Of a stretch of 64,000 bases of DNA, positions 26,076 to 34,983 are shown piece after piece. Numbering within the stretch: the first letter of the stretch is position 1; every line of letters begins with the position of its first letter. The notes below the pieces were generated by a model. That model made no database searches. It was not told where the DNA came from and saw only the letters and a program-made list of their open reading frames with translations. The DNA is from Betaproteobacteria bacterium (GTDB taxonomy: Bacteria; Pseudomonadota; Gammaproteobacteria; Burkholderiales; Rhodocyclaceae), in NCBI GenBank assembly GCA_016208415.1, contig JACQYB010000054.1, positions 1-64,000 of the forward strand. The letters are read 5' to 3'. Both the position numbers and the translations under genes were made by a program.

Positions 26076-27011
26076 TCAGTCCATGGTCTGGGCCACCGTC
26101 ACCGGCCACGATTCGCGCTGCGCCCGGTACAACAGTGCCTCCGTGCGCACCCGGACATCGTTGCGCCGCACCAGGGCCGTGACGCGGAAATGGCTGCTGG
26201 TGACGGTGACCAGACCTTCTCCCGCCTTCAGTTCCGCCGCCCTCGGCAGACGAGCGCGGAAATCCGCCACGTCCTTGTAGTAAGCCGGATTGCGCTGTGC
26301 CACGGCGGTACGCGCCTCGACCAGCGTCAGCCCGTCGATCACCGCCGCCAGCACCTCGGCGGGTGCCGTGTTGACGTTGACTGCCGTCCCGTCCGGCAAC
26401 ACCGTCACAAAGGGGCCAAGCACCGCCACCACTTCGTCCGTATAACCCTTGACCCGCGCCAGTTCCCCAAGCCGGGCGAGGGGACGATTGGCCGCCCGGT
26501 AGGGGGGGGATAGCCGCAGGTAATCCTCATCCTCGGCCCCGAATCGGGAGACCTTGGCAATGTCCGCATCCATCCAGTCCGTGAGACTGTCCGCGAGTTC
26601 GACCGGCAGCCGCAACAGCGTGAGCAGCGTGCGATAGCGGGCCACTGCCGCGGAATCCACGCTGCCGTGGCGCAAGAGGTTGTTGAGGTTGAAGAGCCCC
26701 TGCTGCTCGACGATGCGCGCCTCCACGACGCCCCCCTCCACCAGCCCCGGAGACAGGGGAGCGTTCCAGGCGCTTCGAGCGTGGTCCACGGTGGTGCGGC
26801 TGCCGTCGTCGCGCAATGCCTCCGCCGCCCGCGCCACCGCCGCCACCGCGCTCTGGCGGGCCTGGGCCGCGTCGGCGGTCAGTTCCAGATCGCGCGCCCA
26901 GACGTGCGCACGGTAAAGCATGGTGGCCGCCGCAGTGGCGGCGAGCGCCACGGTCACCAGCGCCATCACCACGGCCACACCCCGTTCGCGGACCGCCACG
27001 CCCGTCACCAT
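26076..27011 (-). CDS. gspK: Type II secretion system minor pseudopilin K
   Basis: A 311-residue pseudopilin with the short leader MVTGVAVRERG and hydrophobic segment VAVVMALVTVALAA. It lacks the Glu at mature position 5, as is normal for GspK. The large alpha-domain expected for GspK is present (FNLNNLL, LTDWMDAD, NVNTAPAEVLAAVIDGL, a helix-hairpin-helix-like stretch). GspK caps the pseudopilus tip with GspI and GspJ. The ATG overlaps the gspJ stop by 7 bp. A much longer open frame continues upstream but is the shadow of gspJ. Confidence 0.93.
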   Translation of the reverse strand: MVTGVAVRERGVAVVMALVTVALAATAAATMLYRAHVWARDLELTADAAQARQSAVAAVARAAEALRDDGSRTTVDHARSAWNAPLSPGLVEGGVVEARIVEQQGLFNLNNLLRHGSVDSAAVARYRTLLTLLRLPVELADSLTDWMDADIAKVSRFGAEDEDYLRLSPPYRAANRPLARLGELARVKGYTDEVVAVLGPFVTVLPDGTAVNVNTAPAEVLAAVIDGLTLVEARTAVAQRNPAYYKDVADFRARLPRAAELKAGEGLVTVTSSHFRVTALVRRNDVRVRTEALLYRAQRESWPVTVAQTMD

Positions 27012-27658
27012 GAAAACCGGCGCACGATGGTGCCAAGGTCCGGAACCACAAGCGTCACCTCCACCGCCCTCGGCAACTGCGCGAGGGCACCGGGATCTCC
27101 GGCCTGGGGGGGCCAGCGTTCGCTCCACACCTGCCCGAGGTCCATGCCCCGCAGCCGGAACTCGGTCACCTGCCCCGGAAAAGTGTCCATCTCCGGCCGA
27201 CTGTCCGGCGCAAGATCCGCGGTCGTGTAGCTCAGCCGCTCCAGATGCCCATCGCGCAGGCGATAGCCCACCCGAACCGGAGCACCGCCCGCGCCATCCG
27301 TCCCGGGCGTGGTCCGGGTCATCCACAGATCCGTAGCACTCCCGGTGCCAGCCGTGGCACCGAACTCCCAGGCCGCAAGCTCGCGGCCGTCGCCAGCGCG
27401 CACCGGCCGTGCCAGCGCCTGTCTCAGATCCCCCTCGAAAACTTCGAAGAACCTCGCCACATCGCGCCACTGGCGGTTCTGCACCGCCAGCCGCGCCTCC
27501 GTATCCAGGATCTCGGTCAGACCCCGAAAGGAAAACGCTGCCATCACGGCCAGAATGGTGATGGCCACCAGCAGTTCCACCAGCGTCAGGCCCGCCATGC
27601 CGGCCCGGCGCCCCCGCCAGCCCGCGCCGCGCCCGCCGGTGTCGGGCAACGGACTCAC
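27005..27658 (-). CDS. gspJ: Type II secretion system minor pseudopilin J
   Basis: A pseudopilin of about 217 residues with the prepilin motif AG|LTLVELLVAITILA (Glu5 present) and a C-terminal globular domain containing VEVTLVVPDLGTIVRRF. I chose the GTG at 27658 because it forms a GTGA overlap with the gspI stop and gives the normal family length; the first ATG (MAG) would leave a three-residue leader. GspJ is part of the I-J-K tip complex. Confidence 0.9.
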   Translation of the reverse strand: MSPLPDTGGRGAGWRGRRAGMAGLTLVELLVAITILAVMAAFSFRGLTEILDTEARLAVQNRQWRDVARFFEVFEGDLRQALARPVRAGDGRELAAWEFGATAGTGSATDLWMTRTTPGTDGAGGAPVRVGYRLRDGHLERLSYTTADLAPDSRPEMDTFPGQVTEFRLRGMDLGQVWSERWPPQAGDPGALAQLPRAVEVTLVVPDLGTIVRRFSW

Positions 27659-28056
27659 GGCTGCCCCTCGCGGCGCACCAGGAACCCCACCCGGGTGGCA
27701 AGGACACGCTCGCCCGCGGCGGCACGGCGAACGGTCACCTCCACGCGCCGGAAACGGGGGTTGGGCGTGGCACTGACCTGCTCGCGCCACTGGAACTCCA
27801 GACCCGCCTGACGCTCGCTGCCGCCATACTCCCCTGGCGCGGCCCATGAATCGCGCGCCTGGTGGTCGTTCAGCCGGTTGTCCGCCACCCAGTTGGCCAA
27901 CAGGCGGTCACGATGGTCCGCCGAGGCCGTGACGGTCAGGCCGCTGGCGCGGGACGCCGCCAACAACGCCACGGCCAGGATGGACAGCGCCACCAGCACC
28001 TCCACCAGGGTGAAGCCGCGCCATGCCGCAATCGCTTCAGCCCTGCCGGCGGCCAT
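27655..28056 (-). CDS. gspI: Type II secretion system minor pseudopilin I
   Basis: A 133-residue pseudopilin. The leader ends RG|FTLVEVLVALSILAVALLA, the standard prepilin peptidase site with Glu5, followed by a helical N-terminus and NWVADNRLND, the conserved (A/V)xNRLxE-like motif of GspI. It overlaps gspH upstream by 20 bp and gspJ downstream by 4 bp, so the pseudopilin genes are translationally coupled. Confidence 0.93.
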   Translation of the reverse strand: MAAGRAEAIAAWRGFTLVEVLVALSILAVALLAASRASGLTVTASADHRDRLLANWVADNRLNDHQARDSWAAPGEYGGSERQAGLEFQWREQVSATPNPRFRRVEVTVRRAAAGERVLATRVGFLVRREGQP

Positions 28057-28582
28057 AGGTCAGTTCGACCTTTCCCACCACCGGACTGGCCTCGATGGAG
28101 GCCGTGGACGTGTCGTCGCGCAATTCCACGTGCAGGCGGCCCATGCCGCCCACGCGCAACGGGTAGCGCCGGCTGCCGGCCAGCGGCCTGCCGTCCGCGG
28201 TGCGGGCTGCAAGGCGCAGCGATCCTGGCAACTCCCGCGGCCGCAACTGCGCGTCACCCGGCAGGGCCTCCCACTGACCCGCCGCCCCGGCCTTCCAGAA
28301 CGCGTAACCGCGGTCGTTGCAGGACCAGGCCAGGTCGTCGCCCCCCAGACGCGCCTGCCGCATGCCCAGCTCCAGCAGCAGCGCCAGCCGTTCGGACTCC
28401 TGGCGCAGCGTCCGTTCATCGTTGATGCGCATGCTGAAGGAAGCAGCCGTCATGGCCACCGCCAGAATCACCAGCACGACGACCACCTCGACAAGGGTGA
28501 AACCCCTCGCGCCAGCCCGCAACCGCGGGGAAAGGGGCAAGCGCCTCCCGCTTGGCGCCCCCCCGGCAGACATCGGGCGCAT
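28037..28582 (-). CDS. gspH: Type II secretion system minor pseudopilin H
   Basis: A pseudopilin of about 181 residues with the site ARG|FTLVEVVVVLVILAVAM and a globular domain containing MRQARLGGDDLAW and VLPGDAQLR-like stretches typical of GspH. The ATG at 28582 is preferred because GGAGAAGG precedes it; ATGs at 28606-28609 lack such a signal. The leader is unusually long and arginine-rich. Confidence 0.9.
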   Translation of the reverse strand: MRPMSAGGAPSGRRLPLSPRLRAGARGFTLVEVVVVLVILAVAMTAASFSMRINDERTLRQESERLALLLELGMRQARLGGDDLAWSCNDRGYAFWKAGAAGQWEALPGDAQLRPRELPGSLRLAARTADGRPLAGSRRYPLRVGGMGRLHVELRDDTSTASIEASPVVGKVELTYGRRQG

Positions 28583-28636
28583 CGCCCTTCTCCGTAGCCT
28601 GGTCATCATGGCGGCGCATCAGGCGAGCGCACGCCG

Positions 28637-29101
28637 CTAGAGATCCCAGGACCCGATGTCGGCATCAATGCCGGTGCCACCAGGCTGGTTGTCGGCGCCG
28701 TAGCTGAACACATCGATCTCGCCCCTCACCCCGGGGTTGAGATAGTGATAGGGACTACCCCACGGATCCTTGGGCAAGCGTTCAAGATAGCCGCCGGCCT
28801 TCCAGTTGCGCGGCACCGGGGCCGCAGACGGCGCGGTAACCAGCGCCTGCAGGCCCTGCTCAGTGGTGGGATAGCGCTGGTTGTCGAGGCGGTAGAGCTT
28901 GAGCGCCTGCAGGATGGTGCTGATGTCCTGCTTCGCGGCGATGCCCCTCGCTTCGTCCGGTCGGCTCATGATCCTGGGCACCACCAGCGCCGCCAGCACC
29001 CCCAGGATCACCACCACCACCATGATCTCGATGAGCGTGAAGCCCCGCTGCTGCCCCGGCACCCGCCACGCCCGGACTCCCTGTCCCTGCACCCGTGCCA
29101 T
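28637..29101 (-). CDS. gspG: Type II secretion system major pseudopilin G
   Basis: The main pseudopilus subunit, about 154 residues. The leader ends [26 protein letters not shown], followed by the GspG hallmark [19 protein letters not shown] and a C-terminal calcium-site-like region, [13 protein letters not shown]...[15 protein letters not shown]. The ATG at 29101 has GGGGGA at good spacing; the upstream in-frame ATG would give a needlessly long leader. Confidence 0.96.
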   Translation of the reverse strand: MARVQGQGVRAWRVPGQQRGFTLIEIMVVVVILGVLAALVVPRIMSRPDEARGIAAKQDISTILQALKLYRLDNQRYPTTEQGLQALVTAPSAAPVPRNWKAGGYLERLPKDPWGSPYHYLNPGVRGEIDVFSYGADNQPGGTGIDADIGSWDL

Positions 29102-29189
29102 GCTCAATCCCCCGTGTCCCGAATTCCCGTCTGCCACCCTTCGCGGTCGACAGACGCCCCGGCTTCACCCGCCTGGCCCGACTCCGGGT

Positions 29190-29792
29190 TCATTGCCCCT
29201 GCGGGGGAGTGGCCGCCGAAGCCTGCTCCGCATCCCCGCCTTCATTGCCGTCCCGGGCCGCGCCCCCAAACTGGTCCGGCGCGCTGCGGCGCGGCTGCGG
29301 AACGCCTCGTGCCATGGCCGCGGACTCCGTCCCGGCCACATCTTCCCGCGCCCCCTCCTCCAGCCGCACCACGATCCGGCGAGCGCCGCTGCGCAGCACC
29401 GCCTGGTCCGCCAGCACTTCGTCCAGGATCAGCCCCGGCCTGACCTCATGTCCGACCACCGCGGGAAGCGACTCGCCGGCGTCGGACACGAAGATGGCGA
29501 AGCTGTCGCGGGCACCCGCCGCATGCACGCCGAAAAGCTTCAGGTCGGAAACGCCACCGTCTTCGATCGCCTCGGCGTCCGGACGCCTGCCAAAAACCGC
29601 CGCAGCGCCCACCGCGTCCGCCAACGCCACAGGACTGCCGCCGGCTGCGGCAGCGCCTGAAATGGCCCCCGGGGCCTCCAGCGGCGCCACCAGTCGCCAG
29701 ACCCAGTAGGCGACGCTAATCGCCAGCGCCAGGAACAGCAGCAGGTAGGTCAACCACGTGCCCGACTTGCGGGGAAGCACAACGATCCTCAT
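29190..29792 (-). CDS. gspC: Type II secretion system protein C
   Basis: A bitopic protein of about 200 residues. It has a short N-terminus, one transmembrane helix (residues about 12-34, WLTYLLLFLALAISVAYWVWRL) and a periplasmic HR domain (ALADAVGAAAVFGRR...DLKLFGVHAAG...DSFAIFVSDAGESLPAVVGHEVRPGLILDEVLADQAVLRSGA...RIVVRL) that in GspC docks on the secretin. The C-terminus is a disordered Ala/Gly-rich tail with no PDZ or coiled-coil domain, a short variant. It is divergent from gspD. Confidence 0.9.
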   Translation of the reverse strand: MRIVVLPRKSGTWLTYLLLFLALAISVAYWVWRLVAPLEAPGAISGAAAAGGSPVALADAVGAAAVFGRRPDAEAIEDGGVSDLKLFGVHAAGARDSFAIFVSDAGESLPAVVGHEVRPGLILDEVLADQAVLRSGARRIVVRLEEGAREDVAGTESAAMARGVPQPRRSAPDQFGGAARDGNEGGDAEQASAATPPQGQ

Positions 29793-29957
29793 GATGACGT
29801 TCAGACTAACACCCGCTACCTCGGGAAAGAAGCCGAATTGGCACGTCTTTCGTCCCCTTTCTGCCGAAATGGCAAGCCGGGGCGGAGTGTTATGATCTGC
29901 CGCGTCGTCGCAATCCGTTGCAATTCGTCGCCCGGCGACATTATCCTGGAATTCCAC
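29793..29957. promoter_or_regulatory. Divergent promoter region between gspC and gspD
   Basis: About 165 bp separating the two gsp units. It should hold the promoters for both the gspC-M and gspD-F units. I cannot assign hexamers with confidence. Confidence 0.4.
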
Positions 29958-32120
29958 GTGACCGGACCCGTGAGCCCGAACCGCCGCATCCCGCGTGTCC
30001 CGCCATGGGGTTCGGCCGCGCTGTGGCTGGCCCGATGCACCGTGGCGATCCTCCTGGGCCTTTCGGCACCGCTGGCACGCACCGCCGAGGAGAACGTGAC
30101 CCTCAACTTCGTCGGCGCGGAGATCGAGCCGGTCATCAAGGCAGTCGGCCAGATCACCGGCAAGAATTTCCTCATCGATCCGCGGGTCAAGGGCACGATC
30201 AACATCACCACCCCCACCCCGGTTCCCCGCTCCCAGGTGTTCGAGATCTTCCTCGCCGCGCTGCGCCTGCAGGGCTTTACGGCGGTGGAGTCCAGCGGGA
30301 TCGTGCAGATCCTGCCCGAGGCCGACGCAAAACTCCACTCCGTGCCCACCCAGCGCGACCGCGGCGCACGGACCACCGATTCCAACCGCATCGTCACCCA
30401 GGTGTTCGCGCTCAGGCACGAATCGGCAGCCATGCTGGTGCCGGTGCTGCGTCCGCTCATCTCGCCCAACAACACCGTCGCCGCCTACGCCAACAACAAT
30501 ACCCTGGTGGTGACGGACTACGCCGACAACGTCCAGCGCATCGGCAGGATCATCGAGTCCATCGACCAGCCGGGCACCGGCGACCCTCAGGTGGTGCGCC
30601 TGTACAACGCCACGGCCGCCGAGGTCGCGCAAACCGTCCTGCGCCTGCTCTACGAACAGCCCGGCGGGAGCGCCCAGGGCGCCGCCCCGGGAGATCCCGG
30701 CCAGCGCGTGAGCATCGTGGCCGACACACGCACCAACAGCATCATCATCCGCGGCGAAAACCCGTCGAAGATCGGGCGGGTGCGCCGGCTCATCGCCCAG
30801 TTGGACCAGCCCCACAACAACGGCGTCGCGGGCAACCTGCGCGTGATCCACCTGCGCAACGCCGATGCCATCAAGGTGGCGGAGGTGCTGCGCGGCTCGC
30901 TGGCGAACGCCTCCCAGAATGCCGGCGGTGTCGAGGGCGCCGCGGGCTCCCCTGCGGGCGGGGGCGCCCCCCCCGCGGGGTTGCAAGGGGGCCGCTCGAG
31001 CGCGGAAGGCATCGGCCACGGGGCAGTGCTGGCCGACCCGGCCACCAATTCGCTCATCATCAACGCGCCGGAACCGGAGTTCAACGCCCTGCGCGCGGTG
31101 ATCGAACGTCTGGATACCAAGCGCGTCCAGGTCTTCGTCGAGGCGCTGATACTCGAAGTCTCCTCCGACAAGGCGGCGGAATTCGGCATCCAGTGGCTCA
31201 ACCTGCAGAACACCGTGGCCGGGGCCGGGCGCGGGCCCATGGGTGGCTCGGTGTTCGGCGATTCCGGGACGAACATCATCGCCAGCGCGCAGAGCCCCGG
31301 AACCATCGGCAAGGGCCTGACCATCGGCATCGTGCGCGGCCAGATCAACATTCCCGGCATCGGCACCATCGCCAACCTGGGCATGCTGGCGCGCGCACTG
31401 GAGACCAACGCCAACGCCAACATCCTGTCCACGCCCAACCTCATCACGATGGACAACGAGGAGGCCAAGATCGTCATCGGCCAGAACGTGCCGTTCATCA
31501 CCGGCCAGTACGTCACGCCCGGGGCCACCGCCGCCACGCTCGTGCCCTTCCAGACCATCGAGCGCAAGGACATCGGCCTGACGCTGCGCATCCGCCCCAC
31601 CGTCTCCGAGGGCGGCGCCATCAAGATGAAGATCTTCCAGGAGGTGTCGTCGGTGCAGGACCGCACCAATACCGCGGGCATCATCACCAACAAGCGCTCC
31701 ATCGAGTCGCTGGTGGAGGTGGAGGACGGCCTGATCATCGCCCTGGGCGGGCTGATCGAAGACCGCCGCGACAATGGCGTGGAGCAGGTGCCACTACTTG
31801 GGGACATCCCGGTGCTGGGCCATCTGTTCCGCTACGAAAACCGGCGCTCGGTCAAGACCAACCTCATGGTGTTCCTGCGCCCGCAGATCCTGCGCGACGG
31901 CCCCGCGGTGCAGCGCGCCTCCTACGACCGCTACAATTTCCTCATGGGCGAGCAGTACCGCAACCAGCCGCGGCCCCACCCGCTGCTGCCGGACTATCCC
32001 GTGCCCACCTGGCCACCGGTCTCGCCGCTGCCCGCGCCGCCGGGTGTGCCGCCTGCACCCTCCGCGCCGCTCTCTCCGTCCGGCGAGGGGCGCGGCTCCA
32101 ACGTCCAGCGCCCGGCTTGA
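29958..32120 (+). CDS. gspD: Type II secretion system secretin
   Basis: The outer-membrane secretin, about 720 residues. A signal peptide (hydrophobic WLARCTVAILLGLSAPLARTA) is followed by the N0 domain (VTLNFVGAEIEPVIKAVGQITGKNFLIDPRVKG), N1-N3 repeats (VVRLYNATAAEVAQTVLRLL, SNSIIIRGENP-like blocks) and the secretin core with VFVEALILEV, NLGMLARALETNANANILSTPNLITMDNEEA and VPLLGDIPVLGHLFRY. A Gly/Pro/Ala-rich loop lies in N3. The C-terminal about 45 residues are Pro-rich. No ATG fits before the signal peptide; the GTG at 29958 is my best start and a GTG at 29970 is possible. Confidence 0.92.
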   Translation: MTGPVSPNRRIPRVPPWGSAALWLARCTVAILLGLSAPLARTAEENVTLNFVGAEIEPVIKAVGQITGKNFLIDPRVKGTINITTPTPVPRSQVFEIFLAALRLQGFTAVESSGIVQILPEADAKLHSVPTQRDRGARTTDSNRIVTQVFALRHESAAMLVPVLRPLISPNNTVAAYANNNTLVVTDYADNVQRIGRIIESIDQPGTGDPQVVRLYNATAAEVAQTVLRLLYEQPGGSAQGAAPGDPGQRVSIVADTRTNSIIIRGENPSKIGRVRRLIAQLDQPHNNGVAGNLRVIHLRNADAIKVAEVLRGSLANASQNAGGVEGAAGSPAGGGAPPAGLQGGRSSAEGIGHGAVLADPATNSLIINAPEPEFNALRAVIERLDTKRVQVFVEALILEVSSDKAAEFGIQWLNLQNTVAGAGRGPMGGSVFGDSGTNIIASAQSPGTIGKGLTIGIVRGQINIPGIGTIANLGMLARALETNANANILSTPNLITMDNEEAKIVIGQNVPFITGQYVTPGATAATLVPFQTIERKDIGLTLRIRPTVSEGGAIKMKIFQEVSSVQDRTNTAGIITNKRSIESLVEVEDGLIIALGGLIEDRRDNGVEQVPLLGDIPVLGHLFRYENRRSVKTNLMVFLRPQILRDGPAVQRASYDRYNFLMGEQYRNQPRPHPLLPDYPVPTWPPVSPLPAPPGVPPAPSAPLSPSGEGRGSNVQRPA

Positions 32121-32168
32121 CGGCGTCCGCCGGCACGCTCGACCGGACAACGCGAGACGAACCCGCCC

Positions 32169-33650
32169 GTGGCCTCCCGGCTCGAATCCGCCTCCCACCT
32201 GCCCTTTGCCTTCGCCCGCAGCCACGGCGTGCTGCTCGCCGCCCGCGACGAGCGCGAGGCCCGCCTGCTGGTGCGGCGCAACGCCAGCCTGGAGGCGATC
32301 TCCGAGATCCGGCGCGTGCTTGGCGTGGCCCTGGCGGTGGAGGTCATCGACGAGGAGGATTTCGCCCGCCGCCTCTCCGAGACCTACGCCCAGGGCGAAT
32401 CCGGTGAACGCCTGGCGCTGGAACTGGAACAGGACATCGATCTTTCCCGCCTCGCCCAGGAACTGCCGCGCATCGAGGAACTGCTGGACGCCGACGACGA
32501 TGCACCCATCATCCGCGTCATCAACGCGCTGTTCATGCGGGCGCTGAAGGAAGGCGCCTCGGACATGCACATCGAGCCCTTCGAGGCGCGCTCGGTGACG
32601 CGCTTCCGCATCGACGGCATGCTGCGCGACGTGTTCGACACCAGCCGCGCGTTGCACGCTGCGATGGTCTCGCGCATCAAGATCATGGCCAGCCTGGACA
32701 TCGCCGAGAAACGCCTGCCCCAGGACGGGCGCATCACCCTCAAGCTGGCCGGCAAGCCGGTGGATGTGCGCGTGTCCACCCTGCCCACCGGCCACGGCGA
32801 GCGCGTGGTGCTGCGCCTGCTGGACAAGGAGGCGGGACGGCTGGACCTCACCCGACTGGGCATGGGTTCCACCACGCTGGAGGAGTTCCGCGCCCTCATC
32901 CGCCAGCCCCACGGCATCATTCTCGTCACCGGCCCCACCGGCTCGGGCAAGACCACGACGCTCTACGCCGCGCTGGAACAGATCGACACCACCACGCTCA
33001 ACGTCATGACCGTGGAGGATCCCATCGAGTACCTGATCCACGGCATCGGCCAGACCCAGGTCAATGCCCGCATCGACCTGAGCTTTGCCAAGGCGCTGCG
33101 CGCCATCCTGCGCCAGGACCCGGACGTGATCATGATCGGCGAGATACGCGACCTGGAAACGGCGCAGATCGCCATCCAGGCCAGCCTCACCGGCCATCTG
33201 GTGCTGGCCACCCTGCACACCAACGACGCCGTGAGCTCCGTGACCCGCCTGCTGGACATGGGCATCGAGCCCTTCCTGCTGGCCTCCAGCCTCATCGGCG
33301 TGGTGGCGCAGCGGCTGGCGCGTCGGTTGTGCCCCTTCTGCCGGCGCCCCGCCGCTGCCGATGCTTCGGAGGCGGCGCTGTTCAACGGCCAGGGTGCTCC
33401 GGCGGTGATCCACCATGCCGGCGCCTGCCCCGCCTGCAACCAGACGGGCTACCGCGGCCGCAGTGGCATCTACGAGCTGCTGCGCCTGGATGACGGATTG
33501 CGCCAGCTCATCCACGCCGGTGCCGGCGAACAGGCCCTGCGCGAGCGCGCCCTGCAGCAGGGCATGAAGACCCTGCGCCAGGATGGCATGCGCTGGGTCG
33601 CCGCCGGGGAGACGACGGTGGAAGAAATCCTGCGCGTCACCCGCGAGTAG
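32169..33650 (+). CDS. gspE: Type II secretion system ATPase
   Basis: A cytoplasmic hexameric ATPase of 493 residues starting at GTG. After an N-terminal domain (about 1-110) it shows SDMHIEPFE, the Walker A GPTGSGKTTTLYAAL, the Asp box EDPIEY, the Walker B MIGEIRDLETA and the His box TGHLVLATLHTNDA. A tetracysteine zinc motif (CPFC...CPAC) sits in the C-terminal domain, typical of GspE. It lies 48 bp after gspD and 37 bp before gspF. Confidence 0.96.
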   Translation: MASRLESASHLPFAFARSHGVLLAARDEREARLLVRRNASLEAISEIRRVLGVALAVEVIDEEDFARRLSETYAQGESGERLALELEQDIDLSRLAQELPRIEELLDADDDAPIIRVINALFMRALKEGASDMHIEPFEARSVTRFRIDGMLRDVFDTSRALHAAMVSRIKIMASLDIAEKRLPQDGRITLKLAGKPVDVRVSTLPTGHGERVVLRLLDKEAGRLDLTRLGMGSTTLEEFRALIRQPHGIILVTGPTGSGKTTTLYAALEQIDTTTLNVMTVEDPIEYLIHGIGQTQVNARIDLSFAKALRAILRQDPDVIMIGEIRDLETAQIAIQASLTGHLVLATLHTNDAVSSVTRLLDMGIEPFLLASSLIGVVAQRLARRLCPFCRRPAAADASEAALFNGQGAPAVIHHAGACPACNQTGYRGRSGIYELLRLDDGLRQLIHAGAGEQALRERALQQGMKTLRQDGMRWVAAGETTVEEILRVTRE

Positions 33651-33687
33651 GGCTCTGCCCCGCGCCACGATGAGCCGCAAGCCCTGA

Positions 33688-34911
33688 ATGACCGCCTTCC
33701 GCTACAAGGCCCTGGACGCTTCCGGCAAGGCCACCTCCGGCATGCTGGAATCCGACTCCGCCAAGCAGGTGCGGGTGCGGCTGCGCGAGCAGAATCTGGT
33801 TCCGGTGGCCGTGGAGCCGGTGAACCGCCCGGCCGATCACGATGCGGCCGGCGGTGTGCTGCCGCGCCTGCGTGGCGGCATCGGTGCGACCGCCCTGGCA
33901 CTGCTCACGCGCCAGTTCGCCACGCTTCTCGGCGCCGGCATGACCATCGAGCAGGCCCTGAACGCCCTCATCGAGCAAGGCGAGACGGCGCGGGAAAAGG
34001 CGGTGCTCGCGGGAGTCCGATCCGAGGTGATGGCGGGGCACAGCCTGGCCAGTGCGATGCGGCGCTTTCCGCGGGTCTTTCCCGACATCTACGCCACACT
34101 GGTCATGGCCGGGGAGCAGTCGGGGCAGATCAGCCAGGTCATGCTCAAGCTGGCGGACTACATGGAGGCGCGCCACGCCCTGCGCCAGAAGGTGATCACC
34201 GCCATGATCTATCCGGCCATCGTCACGGTGGTGGCCTTCGCGGTCATTGCGGCACTGCTGACTTACGTCGTGCCCCAGGTGGTGTCCGTGTTCACGCAGA
34301 CGCGGCAGGCTCTGCCGCTACTCACCCGCGGGCTCATCGTCGTGAGCGATTTCCTGCGCGCCACGTGGTGGATGTGGCTGGCCGGGGGCGTCGGCGCCGG
34401 CTTGATGCTGCGCCGGGCACTTCGCCAGGAGGCATTCCGCATGCGCTGGCAAGGGCTGTTGCTGCGTCTGCCGGTGGCCGGCGGCCTGATGCGCGCCATC
34501 GCCACGGCGAGGTTTTCCAGCGCCATGTCCATTCTTGCGGGTAGCGGCGTACCCATGCTGCGATCACTGGAAACGGGGGCCGGCTTGACGGGAAACCTGC
34601 CCATGCAGCGTGCCGTGGAGGCCGCGACACAGCAGGTGCGCGAAGGCGCGAGCCTGGCGGCCGCCCTCAAGCGTGCCGGCGGCTTTCCGCCGATGCTGGT
34701 GCATCTCATCGCCAGCGGCGAAGCCACCGGGCGGCTGGACCACACGCTGTCCACCGCCGCCCGTCAGCAGGAATCCGAGGTCGCCGCGCGGCTGTCGGTG
34801 CTCACCGCCCTGGTGGAGCCGGCGCTCATCCTGATCATGGGCGGCGTGGTAATGGTGATCGTGCTGGCGGTACTGATGCCCATCATCGAGATGAATCAGT
34901 TGGTGCGGTAG
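33688..34911 (+). CDS. gspF: Type II secretion system inner-membrane platform protein F
   Basis: A 407-residue polytopic protein. The N-terminal domain starts TAFRYKALDASGKATSGML, followed by two repeated T2SSF domains (LTRQFATLLGAGMTIEQAL and ARFSSAMSILAGSGVPMLRSLE) and transmembrane helices near residues 165-200, 220-240 and 375-395. It ends MPIIEMNQLV, a hallmark of GspF. It is the last gene of the plus-strand gsp unit and converges on the GMC oxidoreductase gene 72 bp away. Confidence 0.95.
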   Translation: MTAFRYKALDASGKATSGMLESDSAKQVRVRLREQNLVPVAVEPVNRPADHDAAGGVLPRLRGGIGATALALLTRQFATLLGAGMTIEQALNALIEQGETAREKAVLAGVRSEVMAGHSLASAMRRFPRVFPDIYATLVMAGEQSGQISQVMLKLADYMEARHALRQKVITAMIYPAIVTVVAFAVIAALLTYVVPQVVSVFTQTRQALPLLTRGLIVVSDFLRATWWMWLAGGVGAGLMLRRALRQEAFRMRWQGLLLRLPVAGGLMRAIATARFSSAMSILAGSGVPMLRSLETGAGLTGNLPMQRAVEAATQQVREGASLAAALKRAGGFPPMLVHLIASGEATGRLDHTLSTAARQQESEVAARLSVLTALVEPALILIMGGVVMVIVLAVLMPIIEMNQLVR

Positions 34912-34983
34912 GTGCGCGATGCCCGCCGGCACGACACGGCTACGCGACGCCAGGCGAAATGCCGCCGGAGCCTGTGCGACCCT

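Noticed and set aside
27012-27725. Upstream extension of the gspK frame
   Set aside because: It is the out-of-frame shadow of gspJ, with a Gly/Arg-rich translation and no pseudopilin leader until 27011.
29793-31019. Upstream extension of the gspC frame on the minus strand
   Set aside because: It runs antisense through the gspD N-domains; the family-like GspC protein starts at 29792.
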